Positions 25,629 to 33,903 of a stretch of DNA of 57,829 nt are shown here, piece after piece. Under the pieces are notes generated by a model. It had not been told where the DNA came from. It did not search any database and was given only the letters and a program-made list of their open reading frames with translations. Numbering within the stretch: the first letter of the stretch is position 1; every line of letters begins with the position of its first letter. The stretch is from Acidimicrobiaceae bacterium (GTDB lineage: Bacteria; Actinomycetota; Acidimicrobiia; Acidimicrobiales; RAAP-2): the NCBI GenBank assembly GCA_027315005.1, contig DAHUZT010000018.1:1-57829 (forward strand), written 5' to 3'. The position numbers and the translations under genes are program-made.

Positions 25629-26543
25629 TCACGTGGTATCCGCCCGTCCGACTGCGATGGCCAACAAGCGTCTGGCGGGTGCGGTGAGCGCATGGTCCCT
25701 GCGCCAGATGGCACGGAGGGTGCGGTCCAACCGGAGACCAGCGACTGGTACGGTCACCAGTTGCCCGGTCTCCAGCTCGGACTCCACCGCCAAGCGTGAC
25801 AACACCGACGGACCGGTACCCGCCGCAACCGCCGACTTGATGGCCGTGGTCGACCCGAGCTCCATCAGGGTCTGTACCGACAATCCCTGATCGGCCATGG
25901 CCGCGGTCAGGGTGTCCCGGGTTCCCGAACCTTGCTCCCTGAGCAAGATCGGGGCGGCAGCAAGCTCCGTAGGAGTGAGCGGGTGGCGACGGCGCGCCCA
26001 GGGATGCCGGTTGCCGACCACGATGACCAGCTCATCGTCGACGATGTCCCGGGAACGGACTGAAGCCGGTGGACGGGCCCCTTCGATGAAACCGAAATCC
26101 ACCGCCGCATCGAGGACACGCCGGTTGACGGTCGCCGTGTTTCCCACCACCAACGAGACGGTGACATCAGGAGCGACTGATGCCAGCTGCTGCAACCACG
26201 CGGGGACCAGGTACTCGGCCACCGTGAAGCTCGAGGCGACACGGAGGTTGGAACGTTCATCGCTCCTGAGCGCGGTGGTCCCAGCAATGAGCGTACGCAT
26301 GTCCCCGAGTACGGTTGCCGCCCACTCAGCGGTCGCCTCACCTGCCGAGGTCAGGCGCGCTCCGGCATGGGCGCGCTCGAGCAGCTGGAGACCGAGCAAG
26401 CCCTCGAGACTCCGGAGCCGCATGCTGGCCGCCGGCTGGCTGACCTGGTGGGCCCTGGCGGCGGCGCTGATGGAACCGAGCTCGCCCACGCTCACCAGGA
26501 TGTCGAGAGCGGTGAGATCGGGGCATGGTTCGGGAAGGGGCAC
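25629..26543 (-). CDS. LysR family transcriptional regulator
   Basis: A 304-residue LysR protein: helix-turn-helix SISAAARAHQVSQPAASMRL at about residues 24-43, then the effector domain beginning LRVASSFTVAEYLVPAWLQQ. The GTG at 26543 has TAATCT 6 bp upstream, so it is probably leaderless. An 11-bp perfect palindrome, AATCTGAGATT (26544-26554), overlaps this -10 and could serve as an autoregulatory site. It is divergent from the LLM oxidoreductase, its likely target. Confidence 0.9.
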   Translation of the reverse strand: MPLPEPCPDLTALDILVSVGELGSISAAARAHQVSQPAASMRLRSLEGLLGLQLLERAHAGARLTSAGEATAEWAATVLGDMRTLIAGTTALRSDERSNLRVASSFTVAEYLVPAWLQQLASVAPDVTVSLVVGNTATVNRRVLDAAVDFGFIEGARPPASVRSRDIVDDELVIVVGNRHPWARRRHPLTPTELAAAPILLREQGSGTRDTLTAAMADQGLSVQTLMELGSTTAIKSAVAAGTGPSVLSRLAVESELETGQLVTVPVAGLRLDRTLRAIWRRDHALTAPARRLLAIAVGRADTT

Positions 26544-26555
26544 AATCTGAGATTA
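26544..26555 (-). promoter_or_regulatory. lysR -10 element and overlapping palindrome
   Basis: On the minus strand TAATCT (26555-26550) lies 6 bp before the GTG start. The odd-centred palindrome AATCT-G-AGATT (26544-26554) spans nearly the whole interval. Confidence 0.5.
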
Positions 26556-26632
26556 GGGTGAGGCGAGGGCACGCACCGACACTGGTCGCGTCCGTGACGA
26601 CGGCGTCAGCTGGAGGTGATCAACTGGGTGTC

Positions 26633-27697
26633 ATGAAACCGGAGATCTCCTGGTTCGCCGCTCTCTGCGATGACGACTACGTTCGGCTCGGCGTTCCAGA
26701 TCCCGTACTGGTGAGCAGCTTTGCCCACTGCGCCGCCATCGTCCGAGAGGCGGAACGTGTCGGTTTCGACAACATCCTCTGCCCGTCTGGATATGCGCTG
26801 GGCATCGATTCGGTGGCCTTCGCCTCGGCAGTTGCCCCGCTATTGAAACGGATCCGCCTGCTGGTCGCAGTCCGATGCGGTGAACTGTGGCCCCCGCAAC
26901 TGGCCCGTCAGCTGGCGACCCTGGACAACTTGCTCCAAGGCCGGCTCACCGTGAACATCATCTCGAGCGACCTTCCCGGGACCGCACTCGAATCGGAAAC
27001 ACGATATGGCCGCACCCTCGAGGTGATGCAGATCGTGCGGTCCCTCCTCGAAGGCGAACCTGTTGACCAACCAGGCCCCTACTATCCGCTTCGGGTGGAC
27101 CCACCGAGGATCACCACTGTCTCCGGCCGGTGCCCGCCGTTCTACTTCGGCGGACTCTCGGAACCGGCCCGCGAGGTCGCCGCCAGAGCTGCCGACGTGT
27201 ATCTCATGTGGCCAGACACCGAAACGGCGGTGGCGCGACTGTTGGCTGACCTCAGCGAACGTGCTTCACGGTACGGCCGTGTGCTCCGGTTCGGTTACCG
27301 ATCCCATGTCGTGGTGCGCGAAACCGAGTCCAAAGCTCGCCAGGCCGCCCGCGACCTGATCAGCGATCTCGATGTCGATGTGGGAGCAAAGATCCGTGGG
27401 CGTTCACTCGACGCTTCCTCGCAAGGAGTGAACCGCCAGGCGGAACTGCGCGATCAGGCCGATGATGAGGGATACGTGGAGCCCCACTTGTGGACCGGGG
27501 TCGGACGTGGTCGCTCAGGATGCGGCGCGGCCATCGTCGGGGACCCCGAGCAGGTGGCGGCCAAACTCGAGCGGTACCGACAGATGGGTATCGACGCATT
27601 CATCCTCTCGGGCTATCCCCACCTGGATGAGTGCAGGCGTTTCGGCGAGTTGGTGCTCCCTTTGCTCGACCATGCGCCGATGGTCGTCACCGACTGA
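26633..27697 (+). CDS. LLM-class flavin-dependent monooxygenase (alkanesulfonate monooxygenase-like)
   Basis: The 354-residue TIM-barrel protein resembles SsuD-type enzymes that use FMNH2 to oxidise organosulfonates. Marks are ISWFAALCDDDY, RVGFDNILCPSGYALGIDS, GRLTVNIISSDLPG, ETRYGRTLEVMQIVRSLLEG, PPFYFGGLSEPAREVAARAADVY and VGDPEQVAAKLERYRQMGID. GGAGGTG lies before the ATG at 26633. Its stop overlaps the convergent oxidoreductase by 11 bp. Divergence from lysR suggests regulation by a CysB/Cbl-like logic, but the actual substrate is unknown and F420 use cannot be excluded. Confidence 0.88.
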   Translation: MKPEISWFAALCDDDYVRLGVPDPVLVSSFAHCAAIVREAERVGFDNILCPSGYALGIDSVAFASAVAPLLKRIRLLVAVRCGELWPPQLARQLATLDNLLQGRLTVNIISSDLPGTALESETRYGRTLEVMQIVRSLLEGEPVDQPGPYYPLRVDPPRITTVSGRCPPFYFGGLSEPAREVAARAADVYLMWPDTETAVARLLADLSERASRYGRVLRFGYRSHVVVRETESKARQAARDLISDLDVDVGAKIRGRSLDASSQGVNRQAELRDQADDEGYVEPHLWTGVGRGRSGCGAAIVGDPEQVAAKLERYRQMGIDAFILSGYPHLDECRRFGELVLPLLDHAPMVVTD

Positions 27698-28763
27698 ACA
27701 CCTCGTCCATGGTCACTACCCTCGCCTCGTCGATGGACCGGTGGGCGGCCACTCCCATCGCCACGCTCAGCACCCCGTCACGGAGTCCCACCTCCACCGG
27801 AGTACCGTTGACGACGGCGTCGCGGAATCCGAGGTGCTCGAGGTAGCTGGCGCCATGATGGAACCCCTGGTGCCGGATCCGCGAATCTTCCACGATCTCT
27901 TCGTCCACGCCACCGATTCCGTTGTTGCGGAGTCCTCGCCGGAACGTGCCGGAAGGTAGCGCCGCCTCCACCTTCCCGGCGTCCCCGACCACGCTGAGCT
28001 CCTCCCAGTTGGTCGTACCCTCGGCGAACATGCACAGATCGAGGGCGGCCCGGGTGCCGTTGGCATAGTCGACGATCACGAAGGCGTTGTCCAGGATGTC
28101 GGGAGGCTCGCCGTCATAGCGCTCGTCGAGGTGATTGACGTCCTGGGCACCTGAGGCGAAGACCCTGACCGGGATCGCCTCAGTCAAGACGTTCATGAGG
28201 TCGAAGAAGTGGCAGCACTTCTCCACCAACGTGCCACCGGTGTTCCGGTTGAAACGGTTCCAATCACCGACCTTGGAAAGAAACGGATACCGATGCTCGC
28301 GAATGGCCACCATTCGCACTGCTCCCACGTCACCCTGCTGAACACTGCTGATCAGGCGTGCCACCGGAGGCATGTAGCGATACTCGAGTCCTACCCACAG
28401 CGGCCTCGGGTAGTCCTCCAGTGCACCTGAGAGCCGTAGACAGTCGGCCATGGTGGTACAGAGGGGCTTTTCGACCAGGACGGGGACTCCTGCATCGCAG
28501 ACGTCGAGGAGGATGTCCGCGTGGGTCATGTTGGGACTCGCAATCACAACCGCGTCGCACAACCCTGATTCAAGAAGGGAGCGATGATCGTCGAAGCACT
28601 CGATGGGACTGTCCCCCATGGTGGTTCGTGCCCGAACCAGCGACTCCGGTTGAGGGTCGGCAGCCGCCACCACCGCGGTGCCCGGCACCTCCAGCAGATT
28701 CCGCAGATGCTCGAGCCCCATCATGCCCACACCGATGATTCCGTAGCGCAGTTGGCCGTTCAC
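27687..28763 (-). CDS. Gfo/Idh/MocA family oxidoreductase
   Basis: The 358-residue NAD(P)-dependent dehydrogenase acts on sugars or cyclitols in this family. The Rossmann motif is GIIGVGMMGLEHL, followed by ASPNMTHADI and VLVEKPLCTTMADC, whose EKP is the family signature. GTLVEKCCHFFDLMNVLT carries the catalytic His-Asp region. The GTG at 28763 lies 7 bp after TACGCT, a leaderless start; the long upstream open frame is not coding. It is divergent from the tetR/MFS unit with the 16-bp repeats between them. Confidence 0.9.
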   Translation of the reverse strand: MNGQLRYGIIGVGMMGLEHLRNLLEVPGTAVVAAADPQPESLVRARTTMGDSPIECFDDHRSLLESGLCDAVVIASPNMTHADILLDVCDAGVPVLVEKPLCTTMADCLRLSGALEDYPRPLWVGLEYRYMPPVARLISSVQQGDVGAVRMVAIREHRYPFLSKVGDWNRFNRNTGGTLVEKCCHFFDLMNVLTEAIPVRVFASGAQDVNHLDERYDGEPPDILDNAFVIVDYANGTRAALDLCMFAEGTTNWEELSVVGDAGKVEAALPSGTFRRGLRNNGIGGVDEEIVEDSRIRHQGFHHGASYLEHLGFRDAVVNGTPVEVGLRDGVLSVAMGVAAHRSIDEARVVTMDEVFSR

Positions 28764-28770
28764 CGTGCCG

Positions 28771-28776
28771 AGCGTA
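28771..28776 (-). promoter_or_regulatory. -10 element, leaderless Gfo/Idh/MocA gene
   Basis: TACGCT on the minus strand, 7 bp before the GTG at 28763. Confidence 0.5.
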
Positions 28777-28900
28777 GGGGTGAGGAAATCGTTGGACAAT
28801 GCCGCTTGCGCGGTTGGGTGGACGGGTCGGCTCACCGAGGAACGAGGCATCCAGGGGTCGGCAGCGAGGGAGGCCGACCGAGGCGTACGGCGAGCTCCTG

Positions 28901-28964
28901 TATCGGTACGTGATCGTATCGGTACGTGATAGTATCGGTACGTGATAGTATCGGTATTCACCGG
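28901..28964 (+). repeat. Four-unit 16-bp tandem operator-like array
   Basis: The units are TATCGGTACGTGATCG, two copies of TATCGGTACGTGATAG, and a degenerate TATCGGTATTCACCGG. Each good unit holds TATC-N7-GATA/C, an imperfect palindrome of the size bound by TetR dimers. The array lies 61 bp upstream of the tetR start and 124 bp from the divergent oxidoreductase promoter. It is best read as clustered binding sites for the adjacent TetR regulator. Confidence 0.65.
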
Positions 28965-29025
28965 TATGGCTCGTCGATAGAGCGAGCAGTCTCGCTCTGG
29001 ACGAGATGAGGGAAGGAGGGCGACG

Positions 29026-29739
29026 ATCACTAGGGCTGCGGAATCCCCGGCAACTGAACCGACGACCGTCGGCCATGGCGGCCGCGCCCTTGACGCCAGT
29101 CGGGATGTGGCCATCCGTGAGGCGGTGCTGGAGCTCCTGGCAGAGAGCGGATACGACCGACTGACGATCGACGCCGTAGCCGCCCGTGCCCGGGCCGGCA
29201 AGACAACGATCTACCGGCGCTGGGCGGGCAAACCCGAGCTCGTAGTCGATGCACTCGAATGCCGGGCAGTCCATGATCCGGTGCCCGATACCGGGTCGCT
29301 GCGAGGCGATCTGTACGCCATGATCGGACGAACAACGAGCAGGAACTCCCGTTTCGACGGCCAGCTGGTACTCGGCGTGGTCTCCGCACTCGGACGCGAC
29401 GCCGAGCTACGCACGGTTTTTCGCGAACACTTCATCGCCGGCAAGCTGGACCTCTTCCGGGAGATCTTCGAAAGGGCGGTGGGGCGCGGCGAAGTCACCA
29501 CTGACCGCGATGTCGATCTACTTGCGTCCTTGGTACCGGCCCTGATGCTGCAACATCTGCTCGTCCATGGCGAACTGCCCGAACCGACGTTGGCGAAGCG
29601 AATCGTCGACGAGATCATCCTCCCGTTGGCGTTGGAAACCACCACCGCGACCCCGACGGGTTTGGCCTGCAACGCTGACGATGCATACGTCGACCACGAG
29701 CACGACGAGGTACGAAGGAGCCCCCTTGAAGAGCGTTGA
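29026..29739 (+). CDS. TetR/AcrR regulator of the adjacent MFS pump; probable ATC start
   Basis: The helix-turn-helix domain is complete (AIREAVLELLAESGYDRLTI, then DAVAARARAGKTTIYRRWAG), and a C-terminal TetR_C-type domain follows. The family-typical lead-in GRALDASRDVAIREAV extends upstream of the first canonical start (GTG 29107), and no ATG, GTG or TTG lies in frame there. AAGGAGG at 29013-29019 is followed after 6 bp by ATC at 29026, the apparent start (237 aa). It overlaps the MFS gene by 14 bp. Four 16-bp repeats upstream are the likely operators. Confidence 0.85.
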   Translation: MTRAAESPATEPTTVGHGGRALDASRDVAIREAVLELLAESGYDRLTIDAVAARARAGKTTIYRRWAGKPELVVDALECRAVHDPVPDTGSLRGDLYAMIGRTTSRNSRFDGQLVLGVVSALGRDAELRTVFREHFIAGKLDLFREIFERAVGRGEVTTDRDVDLLASLVPALMLQHLLVHGELPEPTLAKRIVDEIILPLALETTTATPTGLACNADDAYVDHEHDEVRRSPLEER

Positions 29740-31234
29740 TCCGGTCGGCGCGGCGGGTGCCGACACAGCAGGGAAACACCTGGGCCTCGCCCTGGCCGTG
29801 ATCTCGGCGGCTCAGCTGATGATCGTGCTCGACGCCACGGTCGTCAACGTGGCGCTGCCCACCATCCACACCGACCTGCACTTCTCATCGGCCAACCTCG
29901 AGTGGCTGATCACGGCCTACGCGCTGACCTTCGGAGGTCTTCTCCTCTTTGGTGGGCGCACCGGCGACCTCTTCGGCAAGCGGCGGATGTTCATGTTGGG
30001 GATCGCCACATTCGCGGTCTCGTCTCTGCTCGGAGGTCTGGCCCAGAGCGACGTCTGGCTGATCATTACCCGGGGTCTCCAGGGCATCGGCGCTGCCATC
30101 GCAGCCCCCACCGCGCTTTCCCTCATCGCCACCAACTTCCCTGAGGGGCATCGACGAAATCGTGCTATGGGGGTCTACGCGGCCATGTCCGGCGGGGGCG
30201 GTGCCCTCGGGCTCCTCCTCGGTGGAATCTTCACCGACCTGGTGTCCTGGAGGTGGATCTTCTTCGTGAACGTACCGATCGGAGCGCTCGTGCTCCTGCT
30301 CGCCCCGAGAGCCCTAAACGAGTCCGAAACCACCTCGGGGCACCTCGACGTCCCAGGTGCGGTGACCGCTACCGGAGGCATGCTCGCCCTTGTCTACGGG
30401 CTCTCCAATGCAGCCAGCCACAGCTGGTCGAGTCTGGGCACCCTGCTTCCCCTTGGGGCTGCGCTCCTCCTCCTCGCGGCGTTCGGCCTCGTCGAAGCCC
30501 ACAGTGCCGAGCCGCTCATGCCCTTCTCCATCTTCAACAACCGGAATCGTTCAGCGGCGTACGGGCTCATGTTCTGCTTGGGAACCGCGGTGTTCTCGAT
30601 GTTCTTCTTCCTCACCCAATTCCTCCAGGACGTTCTTGGTTGGAGCCCGCTCAAGGCGGGCGTCGGCTTCCTCCCGATGACCGCCGGAATCGTGCTAGCC
30701 GCCGGATTCACCTCCCGGCTGGTGGGAAGGGTCGGGGTCCGGGTCCCCCTACTCGTCGGACCAGCGGGGACGGTGGCCGGGCTGGCGTGGATCAGCCGAC
30801 TGACTCCCAACAGCACCTATCCCGAGATCCTCGGTCCCCTGGTCCTCATCGCCCTGGGAATGGGCATGTCGTTCGTCCCTCTCACGTTGACCGCGGTATC
30901 GGGTGTCAGACCTACCGACGCCGGTCTCGCTTCGGCGCTGCTGAACACTGCTCAGCAGGTGGGCGGCGCACTGGGTCTCGCGGTGTTGGCAACGGTGGCG
31001 ATCAACGCCTCGAGGAGCAAAGCGGAGAGCTTGGCAGTAGCCTCTCACGGGCACCTGTCCGGGTCAGCCGCGGCGATAGCTACCACTCACGGATACACAA
31101 CGGCGTTCACCGCCGCTTCCGGCCTCGCCTTGATCGGGTTCCTCATCTCCGCCCTGGCCATCCGTTCAACCCGTCGCGAATCGGGGAGCGGATCCTCCGT
31201 TGCCACTCGGGGGATGGAGACGGCGGTCCCGTAA
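29726..31234 (+). CDS. MFS drug efflux transporter, DHA2 (EmrB/QacA) family
   Basis: The 502-residue protein should be a 14-helix proton/drug antiporter. Conserved segments are MIVLDATVVNVALPTIHTDL (motif D1), WLITAYALTFGGLLLFGGRTGDLFG-type motif A with GKRRMF, and SWRWIFFVNVPIGAL (motif C region with GGIFTDL). GVRPTDAGLASALLNTAQQV is typical of the second half. The TTG at 29726 follows GAAGGAG and lies inside the end of tetR, indicating co-transcription and TetR control of export. Confidence 0.92.
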   Translation: MKSVDPVGAAGADTAGKHLGLALAVISAAQLMIVLDATVVNVALPTIHTDLHFSSANLEWLITAYALTFGGLLLFGGRTGDLFGKRRMFMLGIATFAVSSLLGGLAQSDVWLIITRGLQGIGAAIAAPTALSLIATNFPEGHRRNRAMGVYAAMSGGGGALGLLLGGIFTDLVSWRWIFFVNVPIGALVLLLAPRALNESETTSGHLDVPGAVTATGGMLALVYGLSNAASHSWSSLGTLLPLGAALLLLAAFGLVEAHSAEPLMPFSIFNNRNRSAAYGLMFCLGTAVFSMFFFLTQFLQDVLGWSPLKAGVGFLPMTAGIVLAAGFTSRLVGRVGVRVPLLVGPAGTVAGLAWISRLTPNSTYPEILGPLVLIALGMGMSFVPLTLTAVSGVRPTDAGLASALLNTAQQVGGALGLAVLATVAINASRSKAESLAVASHGHLSGSAAAIATTHGYTTAFTAASGLALIGFLISALAIRSTRRESGSGSSVATRGMETAVP

Positions 31235-31281
31235 TCCCAGATCCCGCGGTCTGGGCCGGAAACACCCGCGGACGGCTGACG

Positions 31282-31743
31282 CTACGGAGAGCAGTCTGCA
31301 CAACGTCCCGGCATTGCGAAGTGATGGGGATTGATGGTGAAGCCGAACCGCGATCTGATCGAACGGGCCAGGTCCGCGAACAGCTCATCGGGTGCTTCGA
31401 TCATGGCGCCACACTCCTCGCACATGAGGTGGGTGTGAGCCAGTGTGGCCAGCTGATAAGTGGCAGGTCCGTGGCCGAGGTGGGCATGGACGATCACTCC
31501 GAGTCGCTGGAGGTCCTCCAGATTGCGGTAGATCGTGGAGATGTGCACATCGGGGACCCTGGCCTGGACCGTCTCGGTCAGGTCTTCCGCACTCAGATGG
31601 CCCTCGGCTTCGAACAGCGCTTCGAGCAACACGCGCCGTGACGAGGTGGCGCGGCCTCCTCTGGATCGCACCAGCGCCAGCACATCGTCCACGCAATCGA
31701 CGTCGACCACCGCGAGGTCGCGCGGTCTGAGCGGCTTGCTCAC
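31282..31743 (-). CDS. Fur family metalloregulator
   Basis: The 153-residue protein has the winged-helix recognition segment DVHISTIYRNLEDLQRLGV, the metal-ligand region HGPATYQLATLAHTHLMCEEC, and a second cysteine pair CADC at the end, giving a structural four-Cys zinc site. Fur, Zur and PerR cannot be told apart by eye; the histidine-rich middle fits Fur or Zur. GTG 31743 is supported by TATGCT 6 bp upstream (leaderless). Divergent from the YeiH-type permease, 63 bp away. No consensus Fur box was recognised between them. Confidence 0.88.
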   Translation of the reverse strand: MSKPLRPRDLAVVDVDCVDDVLALVRSRGGRATSSRRVLLEALFEAEGHLSAEDLTETVQARVPDVHISTIYRNLEDLQRLGVIVHAHLGHGPATYQLATLAHTHLMCEECGAMIEAPDELFADLARSIRSRFGFTINPHHFAMPGRCADCSP

Positions 31744-31749
31744 GTCACC

Positions 31750-31755
31750 AGCATA
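31750..31755 (-). promoter_or_regulatory. -10 element, leaderless fur-family gene
   Basis: TATGCT on the minus strand, 6 bp before the GTG at 31743. This decides the start against the longer frame from 31767. Confidence 0.5.
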
Positions 31756-31806
31756 CGGCGAGGGCATCGAGGGGATCTCTGAGCCGTCGCACCATAACGC
31801 TCACTT

Positions 31807-32961
31807 ATGGAATGCCTGGGGGAGGCGGACTTCCCGATTGCGATCGCTTGCCCGACACTTGCTGATGTGGACCATGTGCCGAGCCCTGTCGGTGAGAGGA
31901 CCGATCCACATGCCGGTCATCCGGCCGAACCTGGCGGGCGGAACCAGTTGGTCAAGGTCATTCCCGGAGTGGGAGCGGCGGTGGCCGTGGCTCTGGCGGC
32001 AACCGTACTCGGACGTCTCGCACCGGTCGTGGGAGCTCCAGTCATCGCCATCGTAGGTGGCATCGTCCTGTCGATCTTCGCCCCAACATCCGGTGCCCTC
32101 CGGCCCGGCCTGGCATTTTCGGCCAAGTTCGTCCTCCAGGCCTCCATCGTCGTGCTCGGCACCGGGCTCTCCTTCGAGCAGGTGCTGTCGACGGGATCGT
32201 CCTCGCTTCCGGTACTGCTGGGAACCCTGACCGTCGCGCTGGTCGGGGCGGGTGTGATCGGGCGATTCCTCTCGATCGATCGTGACCTGCGAACCTTGAT
32301 CGGCGTCGGTACGGGGATCTGCGGTGCTTCGGCAGTCGCTGCCGTCGACGCCGTCATCTCGGCGTCTGAAGCCGACGTGTCCTATGCGATCGCGACCATC
32401 TTCACATTCAATGTCTTGGCCGTACTCACCTTCCCCACAATCGGACATCTGATCGGTCTGTCCCCCCATTCCTTCGGACTGTGGGCAGGTACGGCGGTGA
32501 ACGACATGTCATCGGTTGTCGCCGCTTCATCGATCTTCGGCCATGGAGCGACGTCGACGGCCATAGTGGTGAAGCTCACCCGGACCTTGATGATCATCCC
32601 CATCTCCGTCGGAATAGCGCTCTGGCGTGCCCGTATCCGTCGGCGGTCCGGGACCACCGACTCGATCATTTCATCGCTCGGTCACATCCGAAACATCCTT
32701 CCGATCTTCATCGGCTGGTTCCTCGTCGCAGTGAGTATCAACACGGTCGGCCTGATTCCACGTGAATGGCATCACTGGCTTTCCTACGCCGCCCAGCTGA
32801 TGATCACCATCGCCCTCGCAGCCATCGGGCTCTCGACCAGGATGCGCGACATCCGTCGGGCAGGGCTCCGGCCGCTGGCGCTCGGAGCAGTTCTCTGGAC
32901 GCTGGTCGGAGTGTCGAGCCTGGTTCTCCAGCTTGCAACGGGTAGACTGCACCATACGTGA
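31807..32961 (+). CDS. YeiH/UPF0324-type putative sulfate exporter family membrane protein
   Basis: The 384-residue protein has about ten hydrophobic helices starting at residue 50. LRPGLAFSAKFVLQASIVVLG-type sequence, GTGICGASAVAAVDAVI, YAIATIFTFNVLAVLTFPTI and GLWAGTAVNDMSSVVAASSI are hallmarks of the Cons_hypoth698/YeiH family, often assigned to sulfate or organosulfonate export without firm proof. The first 45 residues are not membrane-like, and the true start may be internal. TAACGC lies 6 bp before the ATG used, a near match to the leaderless pattern. Confidence 0.85.
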   Translation: MECLGEADFPIAIACPTLADVDHVPSPVGERTDPHAGHPAEPGGRNQLVKVIPGVGAAVAVALAATVLGRLAPVVGAPVIAIVGGIVLSIFAPTSGALRPGLAFSAKFVLQASIVVLGTGLSFEQVLSTGSSSLPVLLGTLTVALVGAGVIGRFLSIDRDLRTLIGVGTGICGASAVAAVDAVISASEADVSYAIATIFTFNVLAVLTFPTIGHLIGLSPHSFGLWAGTAVNDMSSVVAASSIFGHGATSTAIVVKLTRTLMIIPISVGIALWRARIRRRSGTTDSIISSLGHIRNILPIFIGWFLVAVSINTVGLIPREWHHWLSYAAQLMITIALAAIGLSTRMRDIRRAGLRPLALGAVLWTLVGVSSLVLQLATGRLHHT

Positions 32962-32995
32962 GCTCTCCACCAGCGTCACCAAGGGAACGACCCAC

Positions 32996-33613
32996 GTGTT
33001 GAAGGTCGCCGCTCGGCTCTACGACCGGATCATGTCTGGGGTGGAGGAAGGTGGCCTGGCCGAATGGCGTCGATCTCTCCTCGATCCCCTGTCCGGCCGC
33101 GTGCTCGAGATCGGTGCCGGAACCGGAGCCAACCTCGATCGCTACCCGGAACAAGTGACGGAGTTGGTGCTGGCGGAACCGGACCGGCACATGAGGTCGC
33201 AATTGCTCCGGAGGGTCGCAGGTTCTGAGCACACGGTCGAAGTCATCGGGTCCGCAGGTGAAGACATCCCCTTTCCCGAGGCATCCTTCGACGCGGTCGT
33301 CGCCACTCTCGTTCTGTGCTCGGTCGCTGACCAAGGTGCCGTACTCAGAGAGATCCGTCGGGTGTTGCGTCCGGGAGGAGTATTTGTCTTCCTCGAGCAC
33401 GTAGCATGCGTGAACGACCCCGACACCCTTCGCTGGCAGCGGCGGATCGAGCCACTTTGGCGACTGGTCAGTGGAAACTGCCACCTGACCCGATCGACAG
33501 AAGTGGCCATAACCGCCACCGGGTTCGTCTTCGACTCCATCGAACATGAAGGCATGAGTCGGGCTCCAGCCATCGTCCGGAGTACCATCAGGGGCACGGC
33601 AATCCGACAGTGA
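32996..33613 (+). CDS. Class I SAM-dependent methyltransferase
   Basis: The 205-residue protein has the AdoMet motif VLEIGAGTGANLDRYP, the acidic residue AEPDRHM, motif II DAVVATLVLCSV and motif III VLRPGGVFVFLEH. It resembles the methyltransferase type 11/UbiE-like group, with small-molecule or lipid substrates. GTG 32996 (or TTG 32999) follows AAGGGA. TAGACT at about 32943-32948 could be its promoter -10, inside the end of the permease gene. Its stop codon lies in the first unit of a 14-bp tandem repeat. Confidence 0.88.
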   Translation: MLKVAARLYDRIMSGVEEGGLAEWRRSLLDPLSGRVLEIGAGTGANLDRYPEQVTELVLAEPDRHMRSQLLRRVAGSEHTVEVIGSAGEDIPFPEASFDAVVATLVLCSVADQGAVLREIRRVLRPGGVFVFLEHVACVNDPDTLRWQRRIEPLWRLVSGNCHLTRSTEVAITATGFVFDSIEHEGMSRAPAIVRSTIRGTAIRQ

Positions 33614-33659
33614 CAGACCGACAGTGGCAGACCGGCAGTGGCAGACCGGCAGTGAGCAG
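33605..33659 (+). repeat. 14-bp tandem repeat, nearly four units
   Basis: Units begin CGACAGTGACAGAC, CGACAGTGGCAGAC, CGGCAGTGGCAGAC and CGGCAGTGAGCAG at 33605, 33619, 33633 and 33647. The array starts within the last codons of the methyltransferase gene and continues into the intergenic region, so copy-number change could alter its 3' end. Confidence 0.7.
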
Positions 33660-33903
33660 TATGTGCCCCGCCTCCCGTCTGGTCGGTTTGTGACCCGACG
33701 TCGGGCTGGTTCCATGCCGGCCTCACGAAGAGACACCGCACCTCGCAGGGTGTGGCGGTTGACCCTCTTCGTGGCGTCCATCGGTCACAGCGCGCAAGCG
33801 GCAGATCGCAGATGGGGTGCCTCGCACCTTGAACCCCTATGAGGAACACGGACGTGGCACCGACCCGGTGCGGGCTACGAGGGTGACTCGCACTGGCCGA
33901 CCG
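33660..33903. other. Intergenic region after methyltransferase
   Basis: About 240 bp with no protein-like frame. Only the tandem repeat at its left edge stands out. The nitrobindin-like gene may start up to 87 bp earlier than annotated. Confidence 0.4.

Noticed and set aside
28901-28964. CRISPR-like array
   Set aside because: Units are contiguous without spacers and only 16 bp; operator array fits better. The 33605 and 52259 arrays are excluded for the same reason.
31236-31255. CCCAGA/TCTGGG hairpin between the MFS and Fur genes
   Set aside because: Stem of 6 bp with an 8-bp loop and no U-run; too weak to call a terminator.
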